Counted from the stretch's first letter, positions 33,972 to 42,095 are shown. The stretch: DNA of 64,000 nucleotides from Clostridia bacterium (GCA_017462385.1 JAFTRE010000011.1:88391-152390), one strand, 5' to 3'. Numbers and translations are program-made. The notes: generated from the letters alone by a model not told the origin.

Positions 33972-34976
33972 ATGAAAAAAGCCGTCTTTATCTGCGATAA
34001 GCCCAATAAATTCCGCGAGGTTTTCACCGCCGACATGATCAAACGTATCGGCAAGCTGACCGAACTTGACACGGCGCTGTATTCCCGCGCCGATGTGCTC
34101 GCCTGCCCCGAGCGATTCGCCGAAACAGAATATATTTTCTCCACGTGGGGAATGCCCGTCTTTTCGACCAATGAAATTCGGAATTGCTTTCCGTCGCTCA
34201 AATGTCTGTTTTACGCGGCGGGCACGGTACAGAAATTTGCGCGCCCATTTCTCGAGTGCGAATGTCATGTGTTCAGTGCGTGGGCAGCAAACGCAGTCCC
34301 CGTAGCCGAGTACACCGTCTCGCAAATACTGCTTGCTAACAAAGGCTTTTTCACGCATGCCTATTTGATGAACCGCAGGCAGGTTGCTGAATCCAAACGG
34401 CTCAATGCAGTCTACCCCGGTAATTACAACGTCAAAATAGGGCTCATAGGATGCGGCATGATAGGCTCGCTGGTTGCCGAAATGCTGGGGCAGTACAAGA
34501 CGGAGGTCATGGTGTTCGACCCGTTTTTACCGCCCGAAAAAGCGGCAAAACTCGGTGTCACAGTCGCAAGCCTTGACCAAATATTCTCCTGTTGCAGTGT
34601 CGTTTCCAATCACCTTGCAAACAACGCCCAAACACAGGCAATGCTGAATTATTCGCATTTCAGCGCCCTGCCTCCTTACGCAACATTTATAAACACAGGC
34701 AGGGGCGCGCAAGTGGTCGAATCCGACCTTGTCCGCGCGCTTACCGAACGCCCTGATCTCACCGCCCTGCTTGATGTTACATATCCTGAGCCCGCCGAGC
34801 TGTCTCACCCCTTTTACGACCTTCCCAATTGCTTTCTCACACCACACATTGCGGGCAGTCTCGGCAACGAGGTACACCGCATGGCGGAATATATGTACGA
34901 CGAATTTGTAAATTTCACCTCCGGCATGCCTTGCTGCTGGGAGGTAACCGAAAAAATGCTTGAAACAATGGCATAA
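33972..34976 (+). CDS. D-isomer-specific 2-hydroxyacid dehydrogenase family protein
   Basis: A 334-residue NAD(P)-dependent dehydrogenase of the phosphoglycerate/formate dehydrogenase fold. The dinucleotide loop is IGLIGCGMIGSLVAEML, the substrate/cofactor Arg lies in INTGRGAQV, and the acid and His are in DVTYPEP and LTPHIAG. The Arg-Glu-His arrangement is recognisable. AAAAGGAG precedes the ATG at 33972; the open frame upstream to 33909 was not used. It probably reduces a keto acid or oxidises a hydroxy acid in the surrounding sugar-acid catabolic locus. Confidence 0.86.
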   Translation: MKKAVFICDKPNKFREVFTADMIKRIGKLTELDTALYSRADVLACPERFAETEYIFSTWGMPVFSTNEIRNCFPSLKCLFYAAGTVQKFARPFLECECHVFSAWAANAVPVAEYTVSQILLANKGFFTHAYLMNRRQVAESKRLNAVYPGNYNVKIGLIGCGMIGSLVAEMLGQYKTEVMVFDPFLPPEKAAKLGVTVASLDQIFSCCSVVSNHLANNAQTQAMLNYSHFSALPPYATFINTGRGAQVVESDLVRALTERPDLTALLDVTYPEPAELSHPFYDLPNCFLTPHIAGSLGNEVHRMAEYMYDEFVNFTSGMPCCWEVTEKMLETMA

Positions 34977-35005
34977 ACGCAATCTGAGAAGTACAACGTA
35001 TAAAA

Positions 35006-35033
35006 ACAGAGCCGCGCAGCGGCTCTGTTTTTA
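35006..35033. terminator. Bidirectional terminator
   Basis: A perfect 10-bp stem ACAGAGCCGC / GCGGCTCTGT with a GCA loop, flanked by A5 and T5, lies between the dehydrogenase and the convergent lysR-type gene. Confidence 0.92.
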
Positions 35034-35888
35034 TATTTGCTTCAACAAATATTTATAAAAATCCTCTGCGTATTCCGAGCGTGGGAGTCTTTCATGCAGC
35101 TCTATTATCAGGTCACGCTGACAGGTCGGCGACGAAATGGGCAACAGTACAACATTTTTATTTTTCACCTTTCCCCATGAATATTCGGGCCAGAACGCGA
35201 TACCCGTACCGGTACTGATAATATTTTGCACCGCCATCGGCGAGTCGGACTCAAACAGAGTTTTGGGATAAAAACCCGCCATAGCGCAAAACTTATTGCA
35301 GATAACGCCGAAAAGTCGGGAGAACGACAGCAAAACAAAACTCTCGCCTCTCACCTCACCAAGCTCAATGCTTTCTCGCTCGGCGTAAACCGAGTCCCGC
35401 GGCACAGCAAGTAATATTTTCTCTTGCTTGACACAGCGATGAACATAATTTTTGGAGCTGTCCTCCGAAAGTCCGTTGGTCGTTATCATAATATCGCAGT
35501 CATATTTTCGCTCATTTTGCTCAAAATCAAATATGACATCGGGATGCTTTTCGCGATAGCTGACAATGTTATTGATAACAAATGTCGATGCCGCCAGTAT
35601 GTTCAGCTTTATTGTCTTGCTCACCTTGCTTTTCAGCTGCTCCATCTCACCGGGCAATGCATCGATTTCGGGTAACAATACATCCAGCCGCCGTTTTAGA
35701 TATTCGCCGAATTCGGTCAGATATATCCCACGCCCTCTTTTTGCAAACAGCTCGACCCCCATCTCCTGTTCAAGCGAATGAATTGCTTGCGTCAGCGATG
35801 GTTGCGCTATATGAAGCTGCTCCGCCGCGCGCGTCATGTGCTGGCACTGCGCAACAGTATGAAAATATTTTAATTTGTGAAGTTCCAT
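35031..35888 (-). CDS. LysR-family transcriptional regulator
   Basis: A 285-residue LysR regulator. The winged HTH is at the N-terminus (MELHKLKYFHTVAQCQHMTRAAEQLHIAQPSLT-type, residues 1-60), followed by the effector-binding domain (about 90-285). AAAGGG 6 bases ahead of the ATG at 35888 fixes the start. It is divergent from the PQ-loop gene with overlapping promoters, the standard LysR geometry, and so probably controls the 36-39 kb genes. The ligand may be the sugar acid handled by the locus. Confidence 0.92.
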   Translation of the reverse strand: MELHKLKYFHTVAQCQHMTRAAEQLHIAQPSLTQAIHSLEQEMGVELFAKRGRGIYLTEFGEYLKRRLDVLLPEIDALPGEMEQLKSKVSKTIKLNILAASTFVINNIVSYREKHPDVIFDFEQNERKYDCDIMITTNGLSEDSSKNYVHRCVKQEKILLAVPRDSVYAERESIELGEVRGESFVLLSFSRLFGVICNKFCAMAGFYPKTLFESDSPMAVQNIISTGTGIAFWPEYSWGKVKNKNVVLLPISSPTCQRDLIIELHERLPRSEYAEDFYKYLLKQI

Positions 35889-35904
35889 ACATACCCTTTC
35901 GTTC

Positions 35905-35921
35905 AATAGGACTAACCTATT
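35905..35921. promoter_or_regulatory. Candidate LysR operator (AATAGG-N5-CCTATT)
   Basis: A perfect 6-bp inverted repeat with a 5-base centre lies between the lysR -10 and its start codon. This suits autorepression by a LysR-type dimer, though LysR sites usually show T-N11-A and this has not been tested. Confidence 0.45.
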
Positions 35922-35933
35922 AATTTCATAATA

Positions 35934-35971
35934 ATTATATATTTTACTTTTGCTTTTGTCAAGAGTATAAT
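35934..35971. promoter_or_regulatory. Overlapping divergent promoters, lysR and PQ-loop gene
   Basis: Minus strand: TTGACA (35957-35962), TATAAT (35934-35939), 17-base spacer. Plus strand: TTTACT (35943-35948), TATAAT (35966-35971), 17-base spacer. The two promoters overlap face to face, so polymerases exclude each other; the weak plus -35 suggests an activator is needed. Confidence 0.65.
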
Positions 35972-36003
35972 GTAAGCAGAAATAAAAAAGGAGTTATCTC
36001 GTC

Positions 36004-36327
36004 ATGCAACAAATTTTTGAATTCATTATGCTCACCTGCTTCGGTCTTTCCTGGCCGCTTTCGGTCTACAAAAGCATAAAGTCGCGCTCAACTCAGGGCA
36101 AGAGCCTTGTGTTCATCATCGCAATAATCATAGGTTATATCTCGGGCATCCTCGGCAAGATAGTCGGCGGGCAGATGACGTATGTACTCGCCATATACTG
36201 CTTCAACCTCGCCGTTGTCTCACTTGATCTTGTGCTGTACTTTATAAACCGTCACCACGAAAAACACGGATACGGCAAAAAAGCAAAAAGCATCGACCGT
36301 ACATACACTGCGGCCGAGAAAATTTAA
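36004..36327 (+). CDS. Small PQ-loop / SemiSWEET-like membrane protein
   Basis: A 107-residue protein with three predicted membrane helices (about 5-20, 33-53, 60-83) and a Pro near the first helix (CFGLSWPLSVYKSIKSRSTQGKS), as in SemiSWEET and PQ-loop half-transporters that work as dimers for sugars. The C-terminus is basic and cytosolic. GGAG lies 9 bases before the ATG. Its place after a divergent lysR and next to sugar-catabolic genes is consistent with sugar or sugar-acid export or import, but the family assignment is by layout only. Confidence 0.65.
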   Translation: MQQIFEFIMLTCFGLSWPLSVYKSIKSRSTQGKSLVFIIAIIIGYISGILGKIVGGQMTYVLAIYCFNLAVVSLDLVLYFINRHHEKHGYGKKAKSIDRTYTAAEKI

Positions 36328-36347
36328 ATAAAATTCGAGGGACTGTT

Positions 36348-36902
36348 ATGAAAGAAGACGTTTTGACAAAGGCTAATGCATTTAAAGACATCAACGAACT
36401 TGCATTGCGCGGCGAAATCGTTATTTTCGGTTCAACTTATATGTCCGGCTTTCCTTTTTATGATCTTATCAACAAAAGCAAGCTTGAACACGCCGTCTAC
36501 AATCGCAGCATCGAAGGACTGACGATCGACGAAGCTATTGAAATAGCGCAAACATGCGTTGCCGATATCAAGCCGAGCAAGGTATTTCTAGCGCTTGGCG
36601 AGGAGGATTCCGATGACCCACACGCTGCCGAAAAATACACCGCGCTCGTAAACCAACTGCGCGCACTGCTTCCCGCCGCCAAGTTTTATCTGATATGCTT
36701 ACAGTCCGAAAGTAACTACGCCATCAAATTCAACCAAAACATCGCTAAACTCTGCGACGGAAAAAAAGTATTCCGCATCGAATTTGCCGTTTCGAATCTT
36801 TCGCAAGCAGCACTTTACAAGGAGAGATTTAAGGAGCTCTGTCGTTTTTTTCGAAGCCAGTCCATAAGCTTTTCCGACGCCTTTGCAATGGCGGATATTT
36901 AA
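36348..36902 (+). CDS. SGNH-like protein, 184 residues
   Basis: A cytosolic protein with the outline of a short SGNH hydrolase: EIVIFGSTYMSGFPF at the nucleophile block (Gly-Ser rather than Gly-Asp-Ser), NRSIEGLTIDEA in the Gly block place and KVFLALGEED in the Asn block place. The usual terminal Asp-x-x-His is not evident, so catalysis is doubtful. No signal peptide. It follows the PQ-loop gene by 20 bases and probably shares its transcript. Confidence 0.6.
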   Translation: MKEDVLTKANAFKDINELALRGEIVIFGSTYMSGFPFYDLINKSKLEHAVYNRSIEGLTIDEAIEIAQTCVADIKPSKVFLALGEEDSDDPHAAEKYTALVNQLRALLPAAKFYLICLQSESNYAIKFNQNIAKLCDGKKVFRIEFAVSNLSQAALYKERFKELCRFFRSQSISFSDAFAMADI

Positions 36903-36914
36903 ATATTCAAGGGG

Positions 36915-36950
36915 CTGTATCAAATTTACAATTTGATACAGTTCTTTTTT
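36915..36950 (+). terminator. Terminator after SGNH-like gene
   Basis: A perfect 11-bp stem CTGTATCAAAT / ATTTGATACAG with a TTACA loop, followed by TTC and six T. Confidence 0.9.
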
Positions 36951-37039
36951 AATTTTTTCGCCCGGAGGTGTTGCAAAAAATCAAAAAAAGGAGTATCATA
37001 TATACATCTATGTTACTATAAATTTTATGAGGCAAAAAA

Positions 37040-37729
37040 ATGTTCAAAACAGAATTGCACGCACATTCGGGCAGTGTCAGCAACTGCGCCGACGTGCCGG
37101 AAGACAAAATCGTCGAACGCTATATAGCCGAGGGCTATACCACCATCGTACTCACAAACCACCTCAGCCGCTTTACCTACAAAAACAAAAATTTCGATCA
37201 CTCCGCCGATCCTTGGGACAAAAAAATCGATTTTTATATGAACGGCTATCATCTCATGAAGGACGCGGCGGCAGGCCGCATCAATGTACTGCTCGGCGTT
37301 GAGCTTCGCAGTAATCGCGATGAAAACGACTATCTCATTCACGGTGTCAGCGAGGAATTTTTGCGCTCCATGCCCAATATCATGGATGACAAGCTGGAAT
37401 TCGTTATAGACGCAGTCCACGAAGCGGGCGGTCTGTTTTATCAGGCACACCCTTTCCGCAATGCCATGCGTATAACCAAACCCGAGTTGCTCGACGGCAT
37501 CGAGGTCTATAACGGGCATATCGGTCAGCAGTCCCGCAACGATATCGCCTATATGTGGGCTGAAAAATTCGGGCTGCGCAAAATTTCGGGAAGTGACTTC
37601 CATCACGACAACCATGTCGTCGGCGCGGGCATCGAGACGGACGTTCCGATAACCTCCGAAGCGCAGCTCGTCGAAATACTGCGCGAGCAAAATTACACTC
37701 TTATACGCTCGGGAGCTGTTCCCTATTAA
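37040..37729 (+). CDS. PHP-domain phosphoesterase-like protein
   Basis: A 229-residue protein of the PHP metal-dependent phosphoesterase fold. The opening ELHAHSG (His7, His9), TNHLSRF, GVELRSN, AHPFRNAM and GSDFHHDNH give a complete set of the metal-binding His/Asp/Glu residues. Related proteins include histidinol phosphatase and nucleoside/cyclic-phosphate phosphoesterases. GAGG is near the ATG at 37040. The next gene begins 20 bases later, an MBL hydrolase, so the pair may act on the same phosphate ester. Confidence 0.85.
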   Translation: MFKTELHAHSGSVSNCADVPEDKIVERYIAEGYTTIVLTNHLSRFTYKNKNFDHSADPWDKKIDFYMNGYHLMKDAAAGRINVLLGVELRSNRDENDYLIHGVSEEFLRSMPNIMDDKLEFVIDAVHEAGGLFYQAHPFRNAMRITKPELLDGIEVYNGHIGQQSRNDIAYMWAEKFGLRKISGSDFHHDNHVVGAGIETDVPITSEAQLVEILREQNYTLIRSGAVPY

Positions 37730-37749
37730 AACACAAGGAGGTTTCCGCT

Positions 37750-38538
37750 GTGAAACTGCATTTTCTCGGTACGGGCGCCGCTGACTGGGATATAAAGACC
37801 CGTCAGCCGGAGGACACTCAATGGCGCCGCTTTTCCAGTACACTTGTAGACGACAAGTTGCTCATCGATCCCGGTCCGCATATCTTTGATTACGCCGAAA
37901 TGACAGGTCAGCTGCATCTGTTTGACAATGTGACCGACATCATAATCACGCATTCACATCAAGACCATTTCAACTGTCAGAACACGCTCAAGCTGTGCTC
38001 GGGCGGTCGAAATTGCCGCGTTTGGGGTGACATGGCGGATCTGCGCAAGCTGTACCGCGTACTTGGCGAGGACATGACCATAGACTTCCACCCCGTCACC
38101 CCCGGTCAAAAATTCACGGCAGGCGGCTATAAAATACTGCCCCTGCACTCTAACCACGCCACCACGGACAAGGACGAGATCACGCTCAACTACATAATCT
38201 CAAAAAACGGTCAAAAAATGTTTTACGGGCTGGACACAGGCTGGTTCCGCACCGAAAGCTGGAATATCATACGCAAAGCAAAGTTTGACTGCATGGTGTT
38301 CGAGCTGACAATGGGCGACATCGCTCCCGGCAACAAGCGCATTTTCTGCCATACCTCTATACCCATGCTTGAAATAATGCTTCAAACCCTGCATGCACAG
38401 GGCTGTATGAAGCCCGGCTGCCGCTCGGTTGCAACGCACCTGGCACGTTATCTGCATACCGACCACGCCTCCACTCGCGAGCGGCTTGCCCCGCTCGGCG
38501 TTGATTTGGCATACGACGGCATGATATATGAATTTTGA
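37750..38538 (+). CDS. MBL-fold metallohydrolase (PhnP-like)
   Basis: A 262-residue metallo-beta-lactamase-fold protein. The motif THSHQDH (His68, His70, Asp72, His73) and later HSNHATT, GLDTGWF and the C-terminal THLAR give two metal sites. The opening KLHFLGTGAADWD resembles PhnP and tRNase Z-like phosphodiesterases more than lactamases. It starts with GTG, supported by AAGGAGG 8 bases ahead. Its 3' end overlaps by frame only; the ThuA-like gene follows 20 bases on. Confidence 0.85.
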   Translation: MKLHFLGTGAADWDIKTRQPEDTQWRRFSSTLVDDKLLIDPGPHIFDYAEMTGQLHLFDNVTDIIITHSHQDHFNCQNTLKLCSGGRNCRVWGDMADLRKLYRVLGEDMTIDFHPVTPGQKFTAGGYKILPLHSNHATTDKDEITLNYIISKNGQKMFYGLDTGWFRTESWNIIRKAKFDCMVFELTMGDIAPGNKRIFCHTSIPMLEIMLQTLHAQGCMKPGCRSVATHLARYLHTDHASTRERLAPLGVDLAYDGMIYEF

Positions 38539-38558
38539 TCAACGAAGGAGTTCACAAA

Positions 38559-39371
38559 ATGGCTGACAAAATCAGAGTAACTATCTGGAACGAATTCCGT
38601 CACGAAAAGACAAACGAGCAAGCAAAGGCGCTCTATCCTAATGGTATTCACGCCACCATCGGCGAATTTCTTTCAAAAGAGGATGATATCGATGTCACGC
38701 TCGCCGCGCTTGATGACCCCGATCAAGGACTTCCCGACGAGGTATTGAACAATACCGACGTGCTTATCTGGTGGGGTCATATGGCGCACAAGGAGGTCGA
38801 CGATGAGCTCGTCACGCGCATTCAGCGCCGCGTTCTGCTTGGCAGAATGAGCTTTATCGCACTTCACTCCGCGCATCACTCCAAGCCTTTCCGCGCAATC
38901 CTGGGCACAACGGGCAACCTGACCTGGGGACGTAATCAGCGCGAGATCATGTGGAATCTGATGCCCACGCACCCCAGTGCGGCGGGTATTCCCGAAAGCT
39001 TTTTCATTGAGAGCGAGGAGCTTTACGCCGAGCCTTTCTTCATTCCCCAGCCTACCGAGCTTATCTTCGGCGCGTGGTATGAGGACGGCTACATATTCCG
39101 TGCAGGTGCCACGTTCCTGCGCGACGCTGGCAAGGTATTCTACTTCCAGCCCGGTCACGAGACCTGCCCCTCCTTCCATAATCCCCATGTACAGCGCATA
39201 ATCACCAACGCCGTGCACTGGGCAAAGCCCGTCAATCCCGGCTATGACATTCACGATCTCTGCCCTCACCCCGTATATAATTATGACGACCTCGCCGCAC
39301 AGGGAAAGCTCAAGAAAAACATGCGCTACCCCGTCGAGATGCAGCTGGGCATTGACCTCAAAAGCAAATAA
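38559..39371 (+). CDS. ThuA-like domain protein
   Basis: A 270-residue protein of the ThuA (trehalose utilisation) family, with a class I glutamine amidotransferase-like fold but no catalytic Cys. Typical phrases are RVTIWNEFRHEK, DVLIWWGHMAHKEV, FIALHSAHHSKPFR and GKVFYFQPGHETCPSFHNP. ThuA-family proteins work with oxidoreductases in disaccharide 3-keto conversion. AAGGAG 9 bases before the ATG at 38559 fixes the start. It ends the PHP-MBL-ThuA operon. Confidence 0.9.
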   Translation: MADKIRVTIWNEFRHEKTNEQAKALYPNGIHATIGEFLSKEDDIDVTLAALDDPDQGLPDEVLNNTDVLIWWGHMAHKEVDDELVTRIQRRVLLGRMSFIALHSAHHSKPFRAILGTTGNLTWGRNQREIMWNLMPTHPSAAGIPESFFIESEELYAEPFFIPQPTELIFGAWYEDGYIFRAGATFLRDAGKVFYFQPGHETCPSFHNPHVQRIITNAVHWAKPVNPGYDIHDLCPHPVYNYDDLAAQGKLKKNMRYPVEMQLGIDLKSK

Positions 39372-39416
39372 TATAAAAATAGCAATCGTTACACGATTGC
39401 TATTTTTATATTATTT
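39368..39416. terminator. Bidirectional terminator after ThuA-like gene
   Basis: A 23-bp perfect stem (left arm 39368-39390, right arm 39394-39416) with a TAC loop includes the ThuA stop codon and serves the convergent SGNH gene too. Confidence 0.92.
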
Positions 39417-40544
39417 TTTCTTACGGCTTATCACAGCGCCGCCGAGTGTCAGCGCGGCAACAAGCGACAGCATTGCCACACTGCCTCCGCAACCGCCCGT
39501 TACGGGTTCGGACACGCTTGTGTCGGGCTCGGTCACATCCGGCTCTGTAGTAACGGCAGCAGGCACATCCGAGGTTTGGGCGGGTGTCGTCTGCTCCTCA
39601 GGGGACGTTACAGGCTCGGTAACGGCAGGTGTTGTTACCTCGGAAACGGGTGTCGTTTCCAAAGGCACTGTAGTGGTGGTCTCCGCGGGGGTGGTCGTCG
39701 TTACGGGCGAGGACGTGGTAGTATCGGATACGGTCGTGTCGGTGTTCTTGCCGTCAAGATACTCCTTCAAAATGTTGAATATCTGGCGGTGTCCCTCGGC
39801 GTTGGGATGTATATCCGCTGAGAGAATGAATGTCCACTCCATGGCATGACCGAGGAAAGGCGTGTAAATATCGAGATAGGTACACCCACCAAGCTCCGCC
39901 TGAGTCTTCATGGATGAGTTGAGCATGGTTATCGCGCTTCCCGACAGTGTGGAGAGAGCCTCTATTCCCTCAACTCCGTACATCGGGTCATACTGTGCCA
40001 AGAAAATAACCTCGGCGTCGGAATTGTTTGAGCGTATAAAGCTGACTATAGCGGCAAGATTTGTGGTATACTTGACTATGGCGTTTGATATTTTTGAAAG
40101 CGTGAGCTGTTCGGTCATTTGAGCGAGCAACGCGGGGTCATTCATAATATCAATAATTTGAGCATAACTGCTGAAAGCACTGCCCAGAACCGCTGCACCT
40201 GCCTCCCAAATGAGTCCCAGCAGATCGTTTCCGCCGATAGTTACAACTATCAGGTCGGCGTCCTTAACATCCTGCTCAAGAGATGGTAACAGCGCAAGCA
40301 GATCTGACGATGTGTCACCGTTTACAGCGGCATTCTTAAAGCTCAAAAGCGGAATGTCCAGATACTGTCGCAACAGATTGCCGTAACTTGCACTGTTGTC
40401 GCGCCCCCCTTCAAGACCGTAACCGTATGTTATGGAGTCTCCGAGCAAAAGAACTTCTTCATAGGGTGTCGCAGCTGAAACGCCCATAACGGCAACTGAC
40501 ATCAGCATAACGAGCACCAAGGCGATACTCAATATTTTTTTCAT
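39411..40544 (-). CDS. Secreted SGNH/GDSL hydrolase with C-terminal GGCGG tail
   Basis: A 377-residue cell-surface esterase-like protein. Signal peptide 1-25; the nucleophile Ser37 is in LLLGDSITYGYG, the Gly block AVNGDTSSD, the Asn block TIGGNDLLG and the acid/base pair in DIHPNAEG, so all four SGNH blocks are present. A Thr/Pro/Glu/Val-rich linker (about 270-345) leads to VTGGCGGSVAML, a hydrophobic helix and RKKK. The linker and tail match those of the 951-residue SGNH protein. Acyl-ester hydrolysis on glycans is likely. Minus-strand promoter TTGTAA (40601-40606) and TATAAT (40578-40583). Confidence 0.9.
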   Translation of the reverse strand: MKKILSIALVLVMLMSVAVMGVSAATPYEEVLLLGDSITYGYGLEGGRDNSASYGNLLRQYLDIPLLSFKNAAVNGDTSSDLLALLPSLEQDVKDADLIVVTIGGNDLLGLIWEAGAAVLGSAFSSYAQIIDIMNDPALLAQMTEQLTLSKISNAIVKYTTNLAAIVSFIRSNNSDAEVIFLAQYDPMYGVEGIEALSTLSGSAITMLNSSMKTQAELGGCTYLDIYTPFLGHAMEWTFILSADIHPNAEGHRQIFNILKEYLDGKNTDTTVSDTTTSSPVTTTTPAETTTTVPLETTPVSEVTTPAVTEPVTSPEEQTTPAQTSDVPAAVTTEPDVTEPDTSVSEPVTGGCGGSVAMLSLVAALTLGGAVISRKKK

Positions 40545-40577
40545 TACATATATGTCCTTTCATAGTTTATCAGCAAT

Positions 40578-40606
40578 ATTATACACCATCTCGTCTGACT
40601 TTACAA
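40578..40606 (-). promoter_or_regulatory. Promoter of SGNH hydrolase gene
   Basis: TTGTAA (40601-40606) and TATAAT (40578-40583) on the minus strand, 17-base spacer, about 35 bases before the start. Confidence 0.7.
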
Positions 40607-40711
40607 TAGAAAAAATCACAAAAACTATTTTATTGATAACAAAGGAGAGAATGAGCAGTATTTCTATTAAAATATTTTTCGTGTTTTTCGACTCAAAAAC
40701 GTCTGATAATA

Positions 40712-40740
40712 TTGACAAATAAGGCTTTTTGCATTACAAT
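40712..40740 (+). promoter_or_regulatory. Promoter of larA
   Basis: TTGACA (40712-40717) and TACAAT (40735-40740), 17-base spacer, 35 bases before the ATG. Confidence 0.82.
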
Positions 40741-40775
40741 TATACAGATAAATAAATCTTTGGGGAGTTTAAAAT

Positions 40776-42047
40776 ATGATAACCTTTGATCTGCCCTACG
40801 GGCACGAAAAAAAGCAACTTTGTGTAAGCGAAGATCGCGTCAGCGCAACGCTGGTCTCCGGCATACACCACTATACGCCTCTCGGCAGTGAAACCGAGCT
40901 TGTCCGCCGCGCTATGGAGTCTCCCGTCGGTACACCACGACTGAGCGAGCTCGCCCGCGGCAAAAAAAGCATCGTGATCATAGCCAGCGACCATACTCGC
41001 CCCGTCCCCAGCAAAATAATAATCCCCCTTATGCTCGATGAGATAAGGCAAGGCAATCCCGATGCCGACATAACCATTCTCATTGCCACGGGCTGTCACC
41101 GCGGCACCACCCGGGATGAGCTGGTATCCAAATTTGGAGAAGATATCGTAGCGAAAGAAAATATCGTTGTCCACGACTGCGACGACACAGAAAACCTCAT
41201 TGACATAGGCACTCTGCCCTCGGGCGGTAAATGTGTTATCAACCGCCTTGCCATACAAGCCGACCTTTTGGTCGCCGAGGGCTTTATCGAGCCTCACTTT
41301 TTCGCAGGCTTTTCGGGCGGCAGAAAAAGCGTCCTGCCCGGTATAGCTGCCCGCGAAACAGTGCTTGCAAACCACTGTGCAGAGTTCATCGACTCCCCCC
41401 TTGCCCGCACAGGTAATCTCGAGGGCAACCCAATACACGTCGATATGAAATGGGCGGCACGCCAAGCCGGTCTTGCATATATCGTCAACGTCGTCATCGA
41501 TGCCGACAAAAAGGTCATATTCGCCACCGCCGGAGATATGGAAGAGGCACACGCCGCAGGCTGTGAATTTCTTGCGGGACTTTGCCGAGTAGCGCCCGTA
41601 ATGTCCGATATCGTTGTGACCACAAACGGCGGCTATCCCCTTGATCAGAACATTTATCAGTCGGTCAAGGGCATGACCGCGGCGGAGGCGACCGTCAACG
41701 AGGGCGGCGTTATCATAATGCTGTCTCGCGCCGACAACGGCCACGGCGGTGACGCTTTCTATCATCAGCTTGCCGACGAGCAAGACCTTGATAAAACGCT
41801 TTCTCTGTTCCGTTCGCGCGGCAGAAGCGAGACCGAGCCCGATCAATGGCAGTCACAGATATTTATCAGAGTGCTGAAGCGTGCGCGCGTTATTTTCGTC
41901 TCGGACATGGACGACGAGACCGTACGCGCAATGCACATGATCCCCGCACATTCTGTTAATGAGGCGCTCTCCATAGCCGACTCGCTCACCTCCACCGATG
42001 CAAAAATAACCGTCATTCCCGACGGAGTATCCGTTATCGTCGGGTAA
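40776..42047 (+). CDS. larA: LarA-type nickel-pincer racemase
   Basis: A 423-residue protein of the nickel-pincer nucleotide racemase family. The catalytic and cofactor residues occupy the same numbers as in Lactobacillus plantarum LarA: Asp72/Arg75 (ASDHTRPVP), His108 (TGCHRG), His174 (EPHFFAGF), Lys184 that binds the cofactor (GGRKSV) and His200 (ANHCAE). It should therefore racemise or epimerise a 2-hydroxyacid, with lactate as default; LarA homologues also act on malate, gluconate and other acids. The cofactor enzymes LarB, LarC and LarE are not in the window. GGGGAGTT lies 8-9 bases ahead of the ATG. Confidence 0.9.
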   Translation: MITFDLPYGHEKKQLCVSEDRVSATLVSGIHHYTPLGSETELVRRAMESPVGTPRLSELARGKKSIVIIASDHTRPVPSKIIIPLMLDEIRQGNPDADITILIATGCHRGTTRDELVSKFGEDIVAKENIVVHDCDDTENLIDIGTLPSGGKCVINRLAIQADLLVAEGFIEPHFFAGFSGGRKSVLPGIAARETVLANHCAEFIDSPLARTGNLEGNPIHVDMKWAARQAGLAYIVNVVIDADKKVIFATAGDMEEAHAAGCEFLAGLCRVAPVMSDIVVTTNGGYPLDQNIYQSVKGMTAAEATVNEGGVIIMLSRADNGHGGDAFYHQLADEQDLDKTLSLFRSRGRSETEPDQWQSQIFIRVLKRARVIFVSDMDDETVRAMHMIPAHSVNEALSIADSLTSTDAKITVIPDGVSVIVG

Positions 42048-42050
42048 TAA

Positions 42051-42095
42051 AAAACCAACCGTTCCGCCGCATAGCGGGGAAACGGTTGGTTTTTA
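42051..42095. terminator. Bidirectional terminator after larA
   Basis: A stem AAAACCAACCGTTCC / GGAAACGGTTGGTTTT-like with a small internal bulge, flanked by A6 and T5, separates larA from the convergent solute-binding protein gene. Confidence 0.85.
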
